Below the pieces are notes generated by a model. That model did no database searches. It saw nothing but the letters and a program-made list of their open reading frames with translations, and was not told where the DNA came from. Both the position numbers and the translations under genes were made by a program. Positions 46,527 through 55,860 of a stretch of 64,000 nt of DNA are shown here, piece after piece. Each line of letters starts with the position of its first letter. Within the stretch, counting starts at the first letter, position 1. Origin of the DNA: Bacteroidales bacterium (GTDB lineage Bacteria; Bacteroidota; Bacteroidia; Bacteroidales; UBA3824); assembly GCA_016286055.1 (NCBI GenBank), contig JAEERW010000005.1:62001-126000 (forward strand), written 5' to 3'.

Positions 46527-46975
46527 AATTATAGTATTTTTGGCAACATCATTTTGCAGAAAATCGTACAGTTCACTTCATTGTACAAAAATTCGGTCAC
46601 CTTATAGTCATTGTTGCCATATTGCTGTTGTTTATGATTTTCTGCTCCTGTTAACGTTACTATTCCTTTATTATTTTGTCGGACAACGACTATTGCAGCC
46701 TATATTCCAAGGGGCTGAGGATTATGAGTTTCTTGGTAATGGCACTCATCTCCGAAGCCGTCATCAGTCTGAAGACCACAACGTGCACCATCACTCTGCT
46801 GCCCAACGATTTCCTATTCTCCTACCAAGCCGCCTTCACCAAGTTCTTCACTTGTATGAAGGATTTCTCACCGCAGGAATATAGGAACAGAAAGTGAAAT
46901 TCCAAAACATATTACAAAAGGAGAATGTGATTATACGGGAAACGAATTGGGCTTACAGAGATTCCATTAAACTAT

Positions 46976-47008
46976 TTCGTTTTATTCGTTAATTTCGTTG
47001 TTTAATAA
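46976..47008. repeat. Single arm related to the 13648-13747 repeat
   Basis: TTCGTTTTATTCGTTAATTT plus the following CGTTGTTTAATAA closely resembles the right arm at 13721-13747. The opposite arm is not present nearby, so this looks like a half copy. Confidence 0.55.
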
Positions 47009-47012
47009 AATA

Positions 47013-47076
47013 TTCGGACTATAAAACTAAAAATCGGACTATAAATCGGACTGTAAATTGGACTGTAAAAATTCGG
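47013..47076. repeat. 12-bp tandem repeat upstream of nth
   Basis: Units ATCGGACTATAA, ATCGGACTGTAA and ATTGGACTGTAA run head to tail at 47033-47068, with an outlying copy at 47013-47025 and a partial unit ATTCGG at 47071. They precede the likely nth promoter by about 25 bp. Confidence 0.65.
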
Positions 47077-47095
47077 AGAAAAATAAAAAAATTAC

Positions 47096-47103
47096 TACCT
47101 TCG
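47096..47103 (+). promoter_or_regulatory. Possible -7 element of nth
   Basis: TACCTTCG differs from TAnnTTTG at one position and lies 26 bp before the ATG. Confidence 0.3.
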
Positions 47104-47128
47104 CCCAATAAAATAAAACACCAATCCT

Positions 47129-47767
47129 ATGAACCACAATCTTTACGCCGCTGTAACAGAATATTTTACAAAAGCAATGCCTGATGCCAAGACTGAATTG
47201 AAATATGGTAATCCGTTTCAATTACTTGTGGCTGTGCGACTTTCGGCGCAATGTACCGACAAGAGGGTGAATATGGTAACTCCTGCGCTGTTTGAGCGTT
47301 TCCCAGATGCCGAATCGTTGGCAAAGGCTGATTTTGACGAGGTAATAAAATACACTAAATCAATATCTTATCCCAACTCCAAAACCCGCGACATAATTGC
47401 TGCGGCGCAGATAATTGTAGAAAAATTCGGCGGTACATTGCCCACAACAGTCGAAGAACTTGAAACTCTCCCCGGTGTGGGTAGAAAAACTGCAAATGTG
47501 GTTGCGTCGGTGCTTTACGGTGCGGAGGTGATGCCTGTAGATACTCATGTATTTAGAGTGGCAGCGCGAATAGGACTCACCAAAAATGCCAAAAATCCTC
47601 TCCAAGCCGAAAAACAACTCGAAGAGGGTTTTGATAATAACATTTTAGGACGCGCACATCATTGGCTCATCCTTCACGGACGGTACGTGTGCACGGCTCG
47701 AAATCCTAAGTGTAAAGAATGTGGATTAACGGAGATTTGCCATTATTACCTTAATGCTCAACAGTAG
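47129..47767 (+). CDS. nth: Endonuclease III
   Basis: This 212-residue DNA glycosylase/AP lyase removes oxidised pyrimidines. The helix-hairpin-helix is LPGVGRKTANVVASV, with the catalytic lysine of the GRKTA segment and the conserved Asp in PVDTHVFRVAAR. The [4Fe-4S] site is a C-terminal CX6CX2CX5C (CTARNPKCKECGLTEIC). Typical length. Its last codons overlap the convergent pssA by 17 bp. Confidence 0.95.
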   Translation: MNHNLYAAVTEYFTKAMPDAKTELKYGNPFQLLVAVRLSAQCTDKRVNMVTPALFERFPDAESLAKADFDEVIKYTKSISYPNSKTRDIIAAAQIIVEKFGGTLPTTVEELETLPGVGRKTANVVASVLYGAEVMPVDTHVFRVAARIGLTKNAKNPLQAEKQLEEGFDNNILGRAHHWLILHGRYVCTARNPKCKECGLTEICHYYLNAQQ

Positions 47768-48596
47768 CAGTTTTTTTGCGGTTGAAAAGCCAACGGACAA
47801 ATGAAACCACCACGTAAGCGAATATGATGAGGGGAACCGCTATCCATTGCAAAACTATGAGTGCAATCACAGCAAATATTAAAAAGTTGTAAACCAAACG
47901 GTTGTCTTTGTATTTATAACTCTTCATCTTGAGCGAAAACATTGGCAAGTTGCTCACCATCAGCAGCGAGAAAAATATGCACATCGGCAGCAGCAATTTA
48001 ACACTGCCAAATGCAAACACCTGAATACCAATAAGAGCCATAGTGGCTTTAAAAGGAAAATCAGCGTTGAAGAGAGCATGTGCCACAGTGTAGATCCAAA
48101 AATCTTCAGGCACCATGGCATCAATTAGCGGAATAGAAGCCACCAAAAGTGCGCAAGCCGGAGTGGGAAGTCCCTTAAAACCATAAGCCTGTTCTGGGTC
48201 GATATTAAATTTGGCAAGGCGAAGCACGCTGCAAATTACTATAAAACAAGAGCATACGAGAATAAAAATCTGCGAACTATCAAGAGTCCAAAAAGCACCG
48301 TTAACCCTAAGAGCCTGTCGCAAAAGGCCGAACATAATAGCCGTGGGCGCAACGCCAAAACTAATTGCATCTGCCAGTGAATCAAGTTGTTTACCAAGTT
48401 CGCTTTGAGCATGGAGCAATCGTGCTACAAATCCGTCGCAAAAATCGCAGATACTTGCAAAAAGTATAAAATAGGATGCATAAACAAGACCTTTGTCGCC
48501 GCTTAATGCCATAAATGTGGCTAATGTTCCACAAAGGGCACTTGTGCATGTAATCATGCTGGGCAAAAATTTCAATTTTGAGGTTATTCTCGACAT
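47751..48596 (-). CDS. pssA: CDP-diacylglycerol-serine O-phosphatidyltransferase
   Basis: This 281-residue membrane enzyme makes phosphatidylserine, the precursor of phosphatidylethanolamine. The CDP-alcohol phosphotransferase signature DG-X2-AR-X8-G-X3-D-X3-D is complete, running from DGFVARLL to the acidic pair of QLDSLADAISF (about residues 60-80). Six to eight TM helices follow. I use the ATG at 48596 (the track start adds 17 residues). The C-terminus ends in a basic tail. Confidence 0.93.
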   Translation of the reverse strand: MSRITSKLKFLPSMITCTSALCGTLATFMALSGDKGLVYASYFILFASICDFCDGFVARLLHAQSELGKQLDSLADAISFGVAPTAIMFGLLRQALRVNGAFWTLDSSQIFILVCSCFIVICSVLRLAKFNIDPEQAYGFKGLPTPACALLVASIPLIDAMVPEDFWIYTVAHALFNADFPFKATMALIGIQVFAFGSVKLLLPMCIFFSLLMVSNLPMFSLKMKSYKYKDNRLVYNFLIFAVIALIVLQWIAVPLIIFAYVVVSFVRWLFNRKKTATVEH

Positions 48597-48632
48597 TGTT
48601 TTATCGTTATGTAAATTTAACTTTTCAACTTG

Positions 48633-48640
48633 CAAATATA
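48633..48640 (-). promoter_or_regulatory. -7 promoter element of pssA
   Basis: TATATTTG on the minus strand, about 37 bp before the ATG. Confidence 0.5.
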
Positions 48641-48677
48641 AGACCATTTTCCGAAAGGATTGTCAAAAATTTTTTAC

Positions 48678-48685
48678 TATTTTTG
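48678..48685 (+). promoter_or_regulatory. -7 promoter element of PorV/PorQ-like gene
   Basis: TATTTTTG, about 25 bp before the ATG at 48710. Confidence 0.5.
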
Positions 48686-48709
48686 TAAAAAAATTGATTG
48701 CAGTAAGAT

Positions 48710-49780
48710 ATGAACATTAAATCATACACATTATTTATATCAGTATCAGCATTTTTAACGGCACAAACAGCGTCTGCGCAAGTGGTAAAATACGGCAACG
48801 ATTTTTTAAACATCGGCACGGGCGGCAGAGAACAAGCGTTGGGCGGAGGCACGGCGGCTTCTACCACGGGAGCAGCGGCAGGATATTGGAATCCAGCCAA
48901 CCTTTCGGCGCCAAAAGGCTACAAAACAGATATTTGCGCCACTCACAGTTTTTATTTTGGTGGTTTGGCTCAATACGATTTTGCCGCAGGATGCTATCAA
49001 GCCGATTCGCTCACGTCGGTAGGAATGTCGTTTTTGAGGCTCGGTGTCGACGATATTCAAAACACAATCTACCTGTTTGACCAAAACGGCGAACCAGATT
49101 TTTCGCGCATAACATATTTTTCCACAGCCGATTACGCGCTATTCTTCTCGGTAGGACGGCGGCTGCGCTTTCTCCCTGATTTTTCGGTGGGCGGAAATGT
49201 GAAACTCATCTACCGAATGGAAGGTTCGTTTGCCCGCGCATACGGATTTGGTATCGACCTTGCCGCATCGTACAAAAAGCGAGATTTTTCTGCCGGTATT
49301 ATCCTGCGCGATGCCACCACCACTTTCGACGTGTGGAACATCAACAAAGAAAAATTCGACAGTACCTATCTTGCCACAGGCAACAGCATTCCCGAAAATA
49401 GCGTAGAGCAGACCGCACCGTCGATTCTTTGGTCGGCGGCATACACTGTGCACCTCGGACGATTTGCCTTTATGGGCGAAATTGGTTCGGAAATTACATT
49501 TGATGGAAAGCGCAACTATCTTATTCGCAGCGATTTTGCCTGCGTTAATCCTTGCGCGGGATTAGAAGTTTCGTTTATGGATATGGCGTTTGTGCGTTTT
49601 GGAATATCCGACTTTATGAAAAACAATCACTTATATATCTCACGCACATACAGTTATGTACCCTCGTTGGGTGCGGGCATAAAGGTTTCGCGGTTTTCGT
49701 TCGACTACGCCTTTATGGACGCAAGCACCAACAGTTACGAGTACAGAACCAATGTTTTTACCCTTGGGGCAAGGTTTTAA
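48710..49780 (+). CDS. PorV/PorQ-family outer-membrane beta-barrel protein
   Basis: This 356-residue protein has a signal peptide ending TASAQ (about residue 24) and the conserved start of the PorV/PorQ group: FLNIGTGGREQALGGGTAAS and GAAAGYWNPANL. The remainder alternates hydrophobic and polar residues as in FadL-like barrels and ends in an aromatic (ARF). PorV and PorQ act with type IX secretion, and the T9SS-cargo protein at 36210 fits that. Which of the two it is cannot be decided by eye. Its stop overlaps the next gene by four bases. Confidence 0.82.
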   Translation: MNIKSYTLFISVSAFLTAQTASAQVVKYGNDFLNIGTGGREQALGGGTAASTTGAAAGYWNPANLSAPKGYKTDICATHSFYFGGLAQYDFAAGCYQADSLTSVGMSFLRLGVDDIQNTIYLFDQNGEPDFSRITYFSTADYALFFSVGRRLRFLPDFSVGGNVKLIYRMEGSFARAYGFGIDLAASYKKRDFSAGIILRDATTTFDVWNINKEKFDSTYLATGNSIPENSVEQTAPSILWSAAYTVHLGRFAFMGEIGSEITFDGKRNYLIRSDFACVNPCAGLEVSFMDMAFVRFGISDFMKNNHLYISRTYSYVPSLGAGIKVSRFSFDYAFMDASTNSYEYRTNVFTLGARF

Positions 49781-50679
49781 AACTCCTCGGGATATTCACC
49801 GGCTTTGGTAAGGTCGGCAAATTTTTGAACCACAATCGGGCGGTCTTCCTTGTATGTTACGCCAAACCATTTTGCATTGCAGGTGAGCACTTTACAAGTA
49901 ACAGTTCCGCTCTTGATTAATCCGTCAACAACGGTGGGAATCAAAAATTCTGCCTTGGGTTTTGAGATATTTTCCTTTAAGAAAGATACAAAATCGCGTT
50001 GCAAATATCCGAAAAACGAAGGAGTGAAGCCCCAGAAGTTCATCGAAACAGGTGAAGTTTCAGCAATTTCGGTTTTGGTTTCACCTTCGATAAACACGAT
50101 TTTGCCATTTTCGCGGATAATTTTGGTGCGCTCTACCACGTCAACAAGATTGCCCTCGGCATTAGTGGTGCATACTCCGCGCGACACTGTGCCGTAATCT
50201 GACAATGTGTTAGTTACGGGATAACCCACCATACAATATTTATTTTGGTCGGTATCTTTTAGAGTGCTAAAATATTGGCAAATAGTCTGATAAGCCTCCT
50301 TGCCGTAAAAATCGTCGGCGTTGATAACAGCAAACGGCTCTTTGATGGCGTTACGTGCGGCGAGAATGGCGTGACCTGTACCCCACGGTTTTTCGCGGTC
50401 GGCAGGCAAAGTAAAGCCTTCGGGAAGGTCGGTTTTATCTTGAAAAACATATTCGGCGGGCAAATGTTGACGCACTTTGGGCAACACAAGTTCGTTGAAA
50501 TCTTTTTCGATGTCGCGGCGGATAACGAACACAACCCTGCCGAAACCTGCGCGGGCAGCGTCAAAAGCCGAATATTGAAGAATAGTTTGTCCCGAAGGAC
50601 CAAGTTTGTCAATCTGTTTCAAACCGCCATAACGGCTTCCCATACCGGCGGCCAATACTAATAAAGTGGGTTTCATCAT
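49777..50679 (-). CDS. Sugar-phosphate nucleotidyltransferase-like protein
   Basis: This 300-residue protein has the nucleotidyltransferase Rossmann start LLVLAAGMGSRYGGLKQIDK, including the GMGSRYGG loop, an acidic metal pair in FAVINADDFYGKEAY near 117 and a later PVSMNFWGFTPSFF segment. Such proteins form NDP-sugars; the sugar is unknown and no glycan genes lie nearby. It is convergent with the barrel gene. Confidence 0.85.
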   Translation of the reverse strand: MMKPTLLVLAAGMGSRYGGLKQIDKLGPSGQTILQYSAFDAARAGFGRVVFVIRRDIEKDFNELVLPKVRQHLPAEYVFQDKTDLPEGFTLPADREKPWGTGHAILAARNAIKEPFAVINADDFYGKEAYQTICQYFSTLKDTDQNKYCMVGYPVTNTLSDYGTVSRGVCTTNAEGNLVDVVERTKIIRENGKIVFIEGETKTEIAETSPVSMNFWGFTPSFFGYLQRDFVSFLKENISKPKAEFLIPTVVDGLIKSGTVTCKVLTCNAKWFGVTYKEDRPIVVQKFADLTKAGEYPEEF

Positions 50680-50705
50680 ATCAAAATTTTACGTATTTAA
50701 TAATG

Positions 50706-50713
50706 CAAAGGTA
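50706..50713 (-). promoter_or_regulatory. -7 promoter element of nucleotidyltransferase gene
   Basis: TACCTTTG on the minus strand, 27 bp before the ATG. Confidence 0.55.
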
Positions 50714-50755
50714 CATTTTTTAACGAAACACAGTATTAAGAAATTAAGATTTTTA

Positions 50756-50763
50756 TAATTTTG
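50756..50763 (+). promoter_or_regulatory. -7 promoter element of POT transporter gene
   Basis: TAATTTTG fits TAnnTTTG, 42 bp before the ATG. Confidence 0.5.
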
Positions 50764-50804
50764 CGCCGATTTCATTAACATTAAAAAAAATTTAAAACAA
50801 TAAT

Positions 50805-52628
50805 ATGAGCAACAACAGACACCCCAAAGGTCTTTACCTTTTGTTTGTTACCGAAATGGCTGAGCGTTTCAGTTATTACGGCATGAGAGCATTATTTGTG
50901 CTATATCTTGTGGCAGCATTTTTTACCAACGAAAGGGCATCCGAAATTTACGGTTCGTACACCGGACTTGTTTACCTTACACCGCTTCTTGGCGGATACA
51001 TTGCCGATAGATACTGGGGCAACCGTCGCTCCATAATTTTTGGAGGTTTGATAATGGCTGTGGGACAGTTTCTTATGTTTGCCTCGGCGTGCTTTGTCAA
51101 CAAATCTATTTCGGTGGAAGGCGGACCTATCGATCCAAATGTCGACAACGGAATATCGCTATTTTTGATGTTCACAGGTCTTGTTTGTCTCATCTTGGGC
51201 AACGGATTTTTTAAGCCAAACATCTCCACAATGGTGGGCGACCTTTACGAAAAAACCGACAGCCGCAAAGACTCGGCTTTCACCATCTTCTATATGGGTA
51301 TCAACGTAGGAGCATTCATCGCACCACTTATCTGCGGATCGGTGGGCGAAGGCAACTGGACAAACCCCGGCAACTTTAAATGGGGATTTTTCTGCGCCGG
51401 CGTGGCTATGATACTTTCGATTCTTGTTTTTTGGTTATTCAAAGATAAATACCTCAAAACCCCAGACGGACTGCAAATAGGACTTCCGCCCGCACAGAGC
51501 GAACTCCGTCACGCAAAAGACGAACTTGCTCACCAAGAGGCAGTTGCACATCATCAAGAAAAAGCCGACGTACACAATTCGCCATTCCGCTTGTGGGGCT
51601 GCATCATTGGCGCGGCTGTAATGTTTGTGCTATTCTCCTTAGGCTCAGAAAGTTTCAACGATTACATTTCGGCTGCAATCTACTCTATTTCGCTTGCATT
51701 GCCCGTGTTTATCATCACCGACCGCGGACTCACCAAAGACGAAAAAAGCCGCATCGGAGTTATCTATATTATAGCGGTGTTTGTAATCTTCTTTTGGAGT
51801 GCGTTTGAACAGGCTGGTTCGTCGCTGACACTGTTTGCTGATAGACAGGTAGATAGATCAATGTTGATTCCATCATTCTTGTTGAATAAAAAGGGTTGGA
51901 TTGGATTGGAAATTGCTGTTATAATTTTGACAGCACTCTATTATTTATTTTCTCTTAAAAAGAAATATAAAGGATTTGATCTTGTATTAAATTTAATTAT
52001 TGGTTTAGTTATTATCCAAGTTGCAGCAATCCTCTTACCAGTTATAGGAATGAAGATTTGCAATATAGGATTGGAAAGTTGGGAAATGCCCACAACATGG
52101 TTTCAATCTATCAACCCAATAGTTGTTGTATGCTTTGCTCCAATTATGGCAATGCTTTGGCAGTTTTTGGCTAAGAAAAAAATGGAACCATTCTCACCCG
52201 CTAAACAGGCTATCGGTTTAATGCTCTTAGCCATTGGATATGTGGTAATTGCATTTGGAACTCACGGATTAGACGCCAACGCAAAAGCCTCTATGTGGTG
52301 GTTGTTTGCCCTCTACTTTATACACACAATTGGCGAGTTAAGCCTCTCACCCATAGGACTTTCGATGGTAAACAAACTTTCACCCGCACGTCTTGCATCA
52401 TTGTTGATGGGCGTATGGTTTATGAGCAACGCCGCATCAAACATCTTGGCTGGCAAATTGGCAACCCTCCTACCCGGTGCCAACGGCGAAACCAAATCAT
52501 TTCTCGGTTTTGAAATCACCAACTTGACAGAATTTTTCATGCTCTTTGCAATAATGGCAGGAGCGGCATCTATAATACTTTTTGCCCTTTGCCCGATGTT
52601 AAAGAAAATGATGAAAGGGGTGCAATAA
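50805..52628 (+). CDS. Proton-dependent oligopeptide (POT) transporter
   Basis: This 607-residue MFS protein takes up di- and tripeptides with protons. The signature TEMAERFSYYGMRALFV (the ExxERFxYYG motif) opens TM1; GNGFFKPNISTMVGDLY and FYMGINVGAF follow. A long hydrophilic insert (about 225-265) rich in His/Glu/Ala lies between TM6 and TM7. Bases about 51840-52160 are markedly more AT-rich than the rest of the gene (roughly 20-25% GC in two 60-bp samples against 55% in a flank sample), while the protein stays in frame. Probable outside recombination of a segment. Confidence 0.93.
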   Translation: MSNNRHPKGLYLLFVTEMAERFSYYGMRALFVLYLVAAFFTNERASEIYGSYTGLVYLTPLLGGYIADRYWGNRRSIIFGGLIMAVGQFLMFASACFVNKSISVEGGPIDPNVDNGISLFLMFTGLVCLILGNGFFKPNISTMVGDLYEKTDSRKDSAFTIFYMGINVGAFIAPLICGSVGEGNWTNPGNFKWGFFCAGVAMILSILVFWLFKDKYLKTPDGLQIGLPPAQSELRHAKDELAHQEAVAHHQEKADVHNSPFRLWGCIIGAAVMFVLFSLGSESFNDYISAAIYSISLALPVFIITDRGLTKDEKSRIGVIYIIAVFVIFFWSAFEQAGSSLTLFADRQVDRSMLIPSFLLNKKGWIGLEIAVIILTALYYLFSLKKKYKGFDLVLNLIIGLVIIQVAAILLPVIGMKICNIGLESWEMPTTWFQSINPIVVVCFAPIMAMLWQFLAKKKMEPFSPAKQAIGLMLLAIGYVVIAFGTHGLDANAKASMWWLFALYFIHTIGELSLSPIGLSMVNKLSPARLASLLMGVWFMSNAASNILAGKLATLLPGANGETKSFLGFEITNLTEFFMLFAIMAGAASIILFALCPMLKKMMKGVQ

Positions 52629-52641
52629 TAATCAATTAATT

Positions 52642-53799
52642 ATGCGGAGTATGTTTTTCTTTTTGATATTTTTTGTAGGGCTCTATTTTGGAGCGTGTTT
52701 TTACATCTACACCCGTATGAGGTGCGCAATGCCACTTGCCAACACAGGTTGGGGAATTGCAGTGCGTATATTATATATAGTGTTGTGCGCAAGTTTTTTT
52801 GCAGGATTTGCATTACAACGAAACCACTTGGTATTGTCGCAACCTTTTGTAACCACAGGTAATTGGATGCTCGCCGCCGCTCTCTACCTATTTCTAATAT
52901 TTTTGGTAATAGACATAGCACGCGGCATTAATGCGTTCACATTCAAGGCAGAATGGCTCTCATTCCGCTACAAACCCGGCGACGCCAAGGCAGAACTTTT
53001 TGCCACAGTTGGCGGAATAGTCTGCGCACTAATCCTCATCATAGGCTATTTCAACGCCCACAACCCCACACGCCGCGAATTTACATTGCACACCAATAAG
53101 AATATCGAACGACCATTTAAGTTTGTATTAATCAGCGATGTACACTTAGGTCAGGTAAATGGCGACAAGTTTTTTAACACACTTGCCAACCGAATCAACG
53201 CCGAAGATGCCGATTTTGTGGTAATTGCAGGCGACTTTTTTGACGGCAACCCCACGCCAGTACTTTACAGCCACGCCGATTCGATACTCCATACCATCAA
53301 CACACGCTACGGAATATACGCTGTTAATGGCAATCACGAGTGGATTGGCGACGTATACACTGCCGACGAATTTATGAAAAAAAACTGCGTAACGGTGCTA
53401 CGCGATTCCACAGCACAACTGCCCCTTGGCGTAACAATTATTGGTCGCGAAGACCGTTCTGCGGGTCCCTTTCCAGCGGGCAAACGCGTTGGACGCAAAC
53501 CGTTTGAAACCATAGTTGAAAATATCGACCATACCAACTACCTCATCAACGTAGACCATCAGCCCTACCACTTAGAAGAAGCCGAGCAAGCAAGCATCGA
53601 CCTCCAACTATCGGGACACACCCACCACGGACAATTATTCCCCTTAAATTTCCTCACCTCAGCCATCTACGAATGTTCGTTTGGACAGCACCGCCGCGGC
53701 AACACGCAATACTACGTTTCAGCCGGCTACGGCACCTGGGGTCCACCGATACGCACCACCTGTCGACCTGAAATGGTGGTTATAAATGTGGAGAGATAA
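52642..53799 (+). CDS. Membrane-anchored metallophosphoesterase
   Basis: This 385-residue protein has several TM helices in the first about 140 residues, then a calcineurin-like phosphoesterase domain. Metal ligands are visible in LISDVHLGQ, VVIAGDFFDG, VNGNHEW, INVDHQPYHL and LSGHTHHGQLFP. The similarity is to YkuE/YpbG-type enzymes that hydrolyse phosphodiesters or phospholipid headgroups. The gene starts 13 bases after the POT gene. Substrate unknown. Confidence 0.88.
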   Translation: MRSMFFFLIFFVGLYFGACFYIYTRMRCAMPLANTGWGIAVRILYIVLCASFFAGFALQRNHLVLSQPFVTTGNWMLAAALYLFLIFLVIDIARGINAFTFKAEWLSFRYKPGDAKAELFATVGGIVCALILIIGYFNAHNPTRREFTLHTNKNIERPFKFVLISDVHLGQVNGDKFFNTLANRINAEDADFVVIAGDFFDGNPTPVLYSHADSILHTINTRYGIYAVNGNHEWIGDVYTADEFMKKNCVTVLRDSTAQLPLGVTIIGREDRSAGPFPAGKRVGRKPFETIVENIDHTNYLINVDHQPYHLEEAEQASIDLQLSGHTHHGQLFPLNFLTSAIYECSFGQHRRGNTQYYVSAGYGTWGPPIRTTCRPEMVVINVER

Positions 53800-53848
53800 A
53801 AAAAACAAAAAAAACCTCAAAAACAGATACACCTTGGATTTTTTTTTG

Positions 53849-53856
53849 TATATTTG
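53849..53856 (+). promoter_or_regulatory. -7 promoter element of CHASE4-SpoIIE gene
   Basis: TATATTTG, 47 bp before the ATG; a T-run precedes it. Confidence 0.5.
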
Positions 53857-53902
53857 AGAAGTAAAAAAGAAAAAAAAAGAACTCAACCTCTTAATTAAAT
53901 AT

Positions 53903-55840
53903 ATGAACTCCAAGACTGTACAATCGGGCATATTGCGAGTAGCATTATTAGGCGCGATAATTATGATAATAGTGCTGATACTTTATTATATCTTTCAATA
54001 CCGACAATTAAATGCTGTACGCGAATATTCAAAAAAAGATAAAGAAATGCTTATCGATAGGATACTTAGCGTCACTTATCATCAATACACCAACATTGTG
54101 CACGACAACTCGGCATGGGACGAATGTTACCAAGCCATGTGCGAAGGAAACAAAAAATGGCTCAACGACAACATTGGATATATGGTTGACGGCTACAGTT
54201 CGGCTTGTGTGGCAATGTTCGATACTCTCGGTGTTATCAAATACATCAATTTTGCCCAAGGAATGGAAAACATCGATTTCTTTCCGTTTGCCAGTCCCGA
54301 TATGGGCAACCTTTTCAACGAAGAACTATTCCCCCATTTTTATGCACAATTTGAAGGTAAAACATTCGTATACTTTGGCGCATGCTTAGTATCTGCTGCC
54401 AACATCAACAGCCGCAACGAAAAGCAGCGCGGTTATATGTTTATGGTAAAAGAGATAGCAGAAGAAGATGTAAGTGGAATGAGTATTGCACTCGGAGGCA
54501 TGCACATGACCATTGCACTAGACGACAAGGCATACGCCGACACCGTTAAGGCACTCGACCCAATGGCAGTTACCAACCGTGAAATGCTCGACTACAAGAA
54601 AAAACACGTGGCTTATATGTGCTTTGCCTACGAAGATATGCTATCGAAGCAGTTAAACCAATTTATACCCATTTTCTTGCTAATCTCGTTACTATGCCTC
54701 GGTATTTTCTTTGCTATTATGCTTTACGTAAAGGTAAAAGTTACAAAGCCTCTCTCTCAAATCGATGAATCTTTCAAATCAGAAAAAACCGACAGCATCA
54801 TACCTCTAAAAGACGAAACCAACGAGTTTGGTATCATTTCAAGAATGATGGAAGACTTCTTTGAACAAAAAGACAGTCTGAAAAAGCTCAATTTAGAACT
54901 TGCGACACAGAAATCCGAAATTATGATGCAGAACGAGGCATTACAGCAACAGAAAGAGGAAATCCTTGTTCAAAGCGAAAATGTGAGCATGCTCAACGAA
55001 CAGCTCCGCACCATCAACGACGACCTCGCCGCTCAAAAACTGCTGCTTGAGATGCGCAACCACGAAATCACTGCCGCCAACAACCAGCTGACATCTGGCA
55101 TCAACTACGCTAGCCGACTTCAAACAGCTATGGTACAAGCTGTTGCGCCAAATTACAACATTTTCCGCAACTACTTTGTTATCTATTATCCAAAAGATAT
55201 TGTAGGCGGCGACTTCTATTTTGCCAAAAAAGTAAACAATCAGATAATCGCAGCTATGGGCGACTGCACAGGTCACGGTGTTCCAGGTGCCATACTCGCC
55301 AGCATGGGTCTCTCGTTCCTCAACGAACTCATCAACGACCACAAAGATGAAGAATTAATGCCAGGCGAGATACTTGACGCTCTCCGCAAAAAAGTAACCT
55401 CGGCTCTCGGAATCGACCAAGACGGACAGTTGCGCAACGACGGCATGGACATAGCCCTGCTTATCTACAACGAAAACACTCTCAAAGGACACTATGCAGG
55501 AGCTCAGCGTCCTATGGTTTTGGTACGCAACAATGAGATTCAAACCATCAAAGGCGACTCAATGCCTATCGGACACTTTATTTTAGACAAAAATTTCACA
55601 AGCATAGGAATTCAGTTACAAGCAAACGACAAGATTTACCTCTATTCCGATGGATGCACCGACCAAAACGGCGGCACGCTCAATCGCAAGATAATGTCAA
55701 AGACCTTTAAAGATAAACTGCTGCAATACTCCAATATGCAGTTTGAACGTCAGAAAGCAGCTATCGAAAAGTTTATTTTCGACTGGAAAGGCAACAAAAT
55801 GCAAACCGACGACATCACACTTCTGGCTTTTGAAGTTTAG
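53903..55840 (+). CDS. Membrane PP2C-like (SpoIIE) phosphatase with CHASE4 sensor
   Basis: This 645-residue sensor phosphatase has TM helices at 13-32 and 255-277. An extracellular CHASE4-type domain lies between them (DNSAWDECYQAM near 69, the usual Trp motif). Then come HAMP (278-325), a coiled coil (325-400) and a SpoIIE phosphatase domain (about 405-645). Metal motifs are YPKDIVGGDFYF, MGDCTGHGVPGA and LYSDGCTDQN. Such proteins dephosphorylate anti-anti-sigma-type partners; none is encoded nearby. It ends in a strong bidirectional terminator. Confidence 0.93.
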   Translation: MNSKTVQSGILRVALLGAIIMIIVLILYYIFQYRQLNAVREYSKKDKEMLIDRILSVTYHQYTNIVHDNSAWDECYQAMCEGNKKWLNDNIGYMVDGYSSACVAMFDTLGVIKYINFAQGMENIDFFPFASPDMGNLFNEELFPHFYAQFEGKTFVYFGACLVSAANINSRNEKQRGYMFMVKEIAEEDVSGMSIALGGMHMTIALDDKAYADTVKALDPMAVTNREMLDYKKKHVAYMCFAYEDMLSKQLNQFIPIFLLISLLCLGIFFAIMLYVKVKVTKPLSQIDESFKSEKTDSIIPLKDETNEFGIISRMMEDFFEQKDSLKKLNLELATQKSEIMMQNEALQQQKEEILVQSENVSMLNEQLRTINDDLAAQKLLLEMRNHEITAANNQLTSGINYASRLQTAMVQAVAPNYNIFRNYFVIYYPKDIVGGDFYFAKKVNNQIIAAMGDCTGHGVPGAILASMGLSFLNELINDHKDEELMPGEILDALRKKVTSALGIDQDGQLRNDGMDIALLIYNENTLKGHYAGAQRPMVLVRNNEIQTIKGDSMPIGHFILDKNFTSIGIQLQANDKIYLYSDGCTDQNGGTLNRKIMSKTFKDKLLQYSNMQFERQKAAIEKFIFDWKGNKMQTDDITLLAFEV

Positions 55841-55860
55841 TAAATACTAACACCATAACA

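Larger units (their letters stand above)
46527..47128. other. 600-bp region without a confident gene
   Basis: There is no gene I can support. It contains two overlapping short plus-strand ORFs (46540-46884 and 46676-46897) in a patch of higher GC and coding-like texture, a repeat arm at 46976-47008 and a tandem array at 47013-47068. I cannot match either ORF to a family. A decayed gene or mobile element is plausible. It also has to hold the promoter of the leftward TonB/radical SAM pair, which I could not pin to a clear TAnnTTTG. Confidence 0.45.

Noticed and set aside
46540-46897. Two overlapping plus-strand ORFs of 114 and 73 codons
   Set aside because: No start context, different frames over the same DNA, no family resemblance; described only as an unexplained region.
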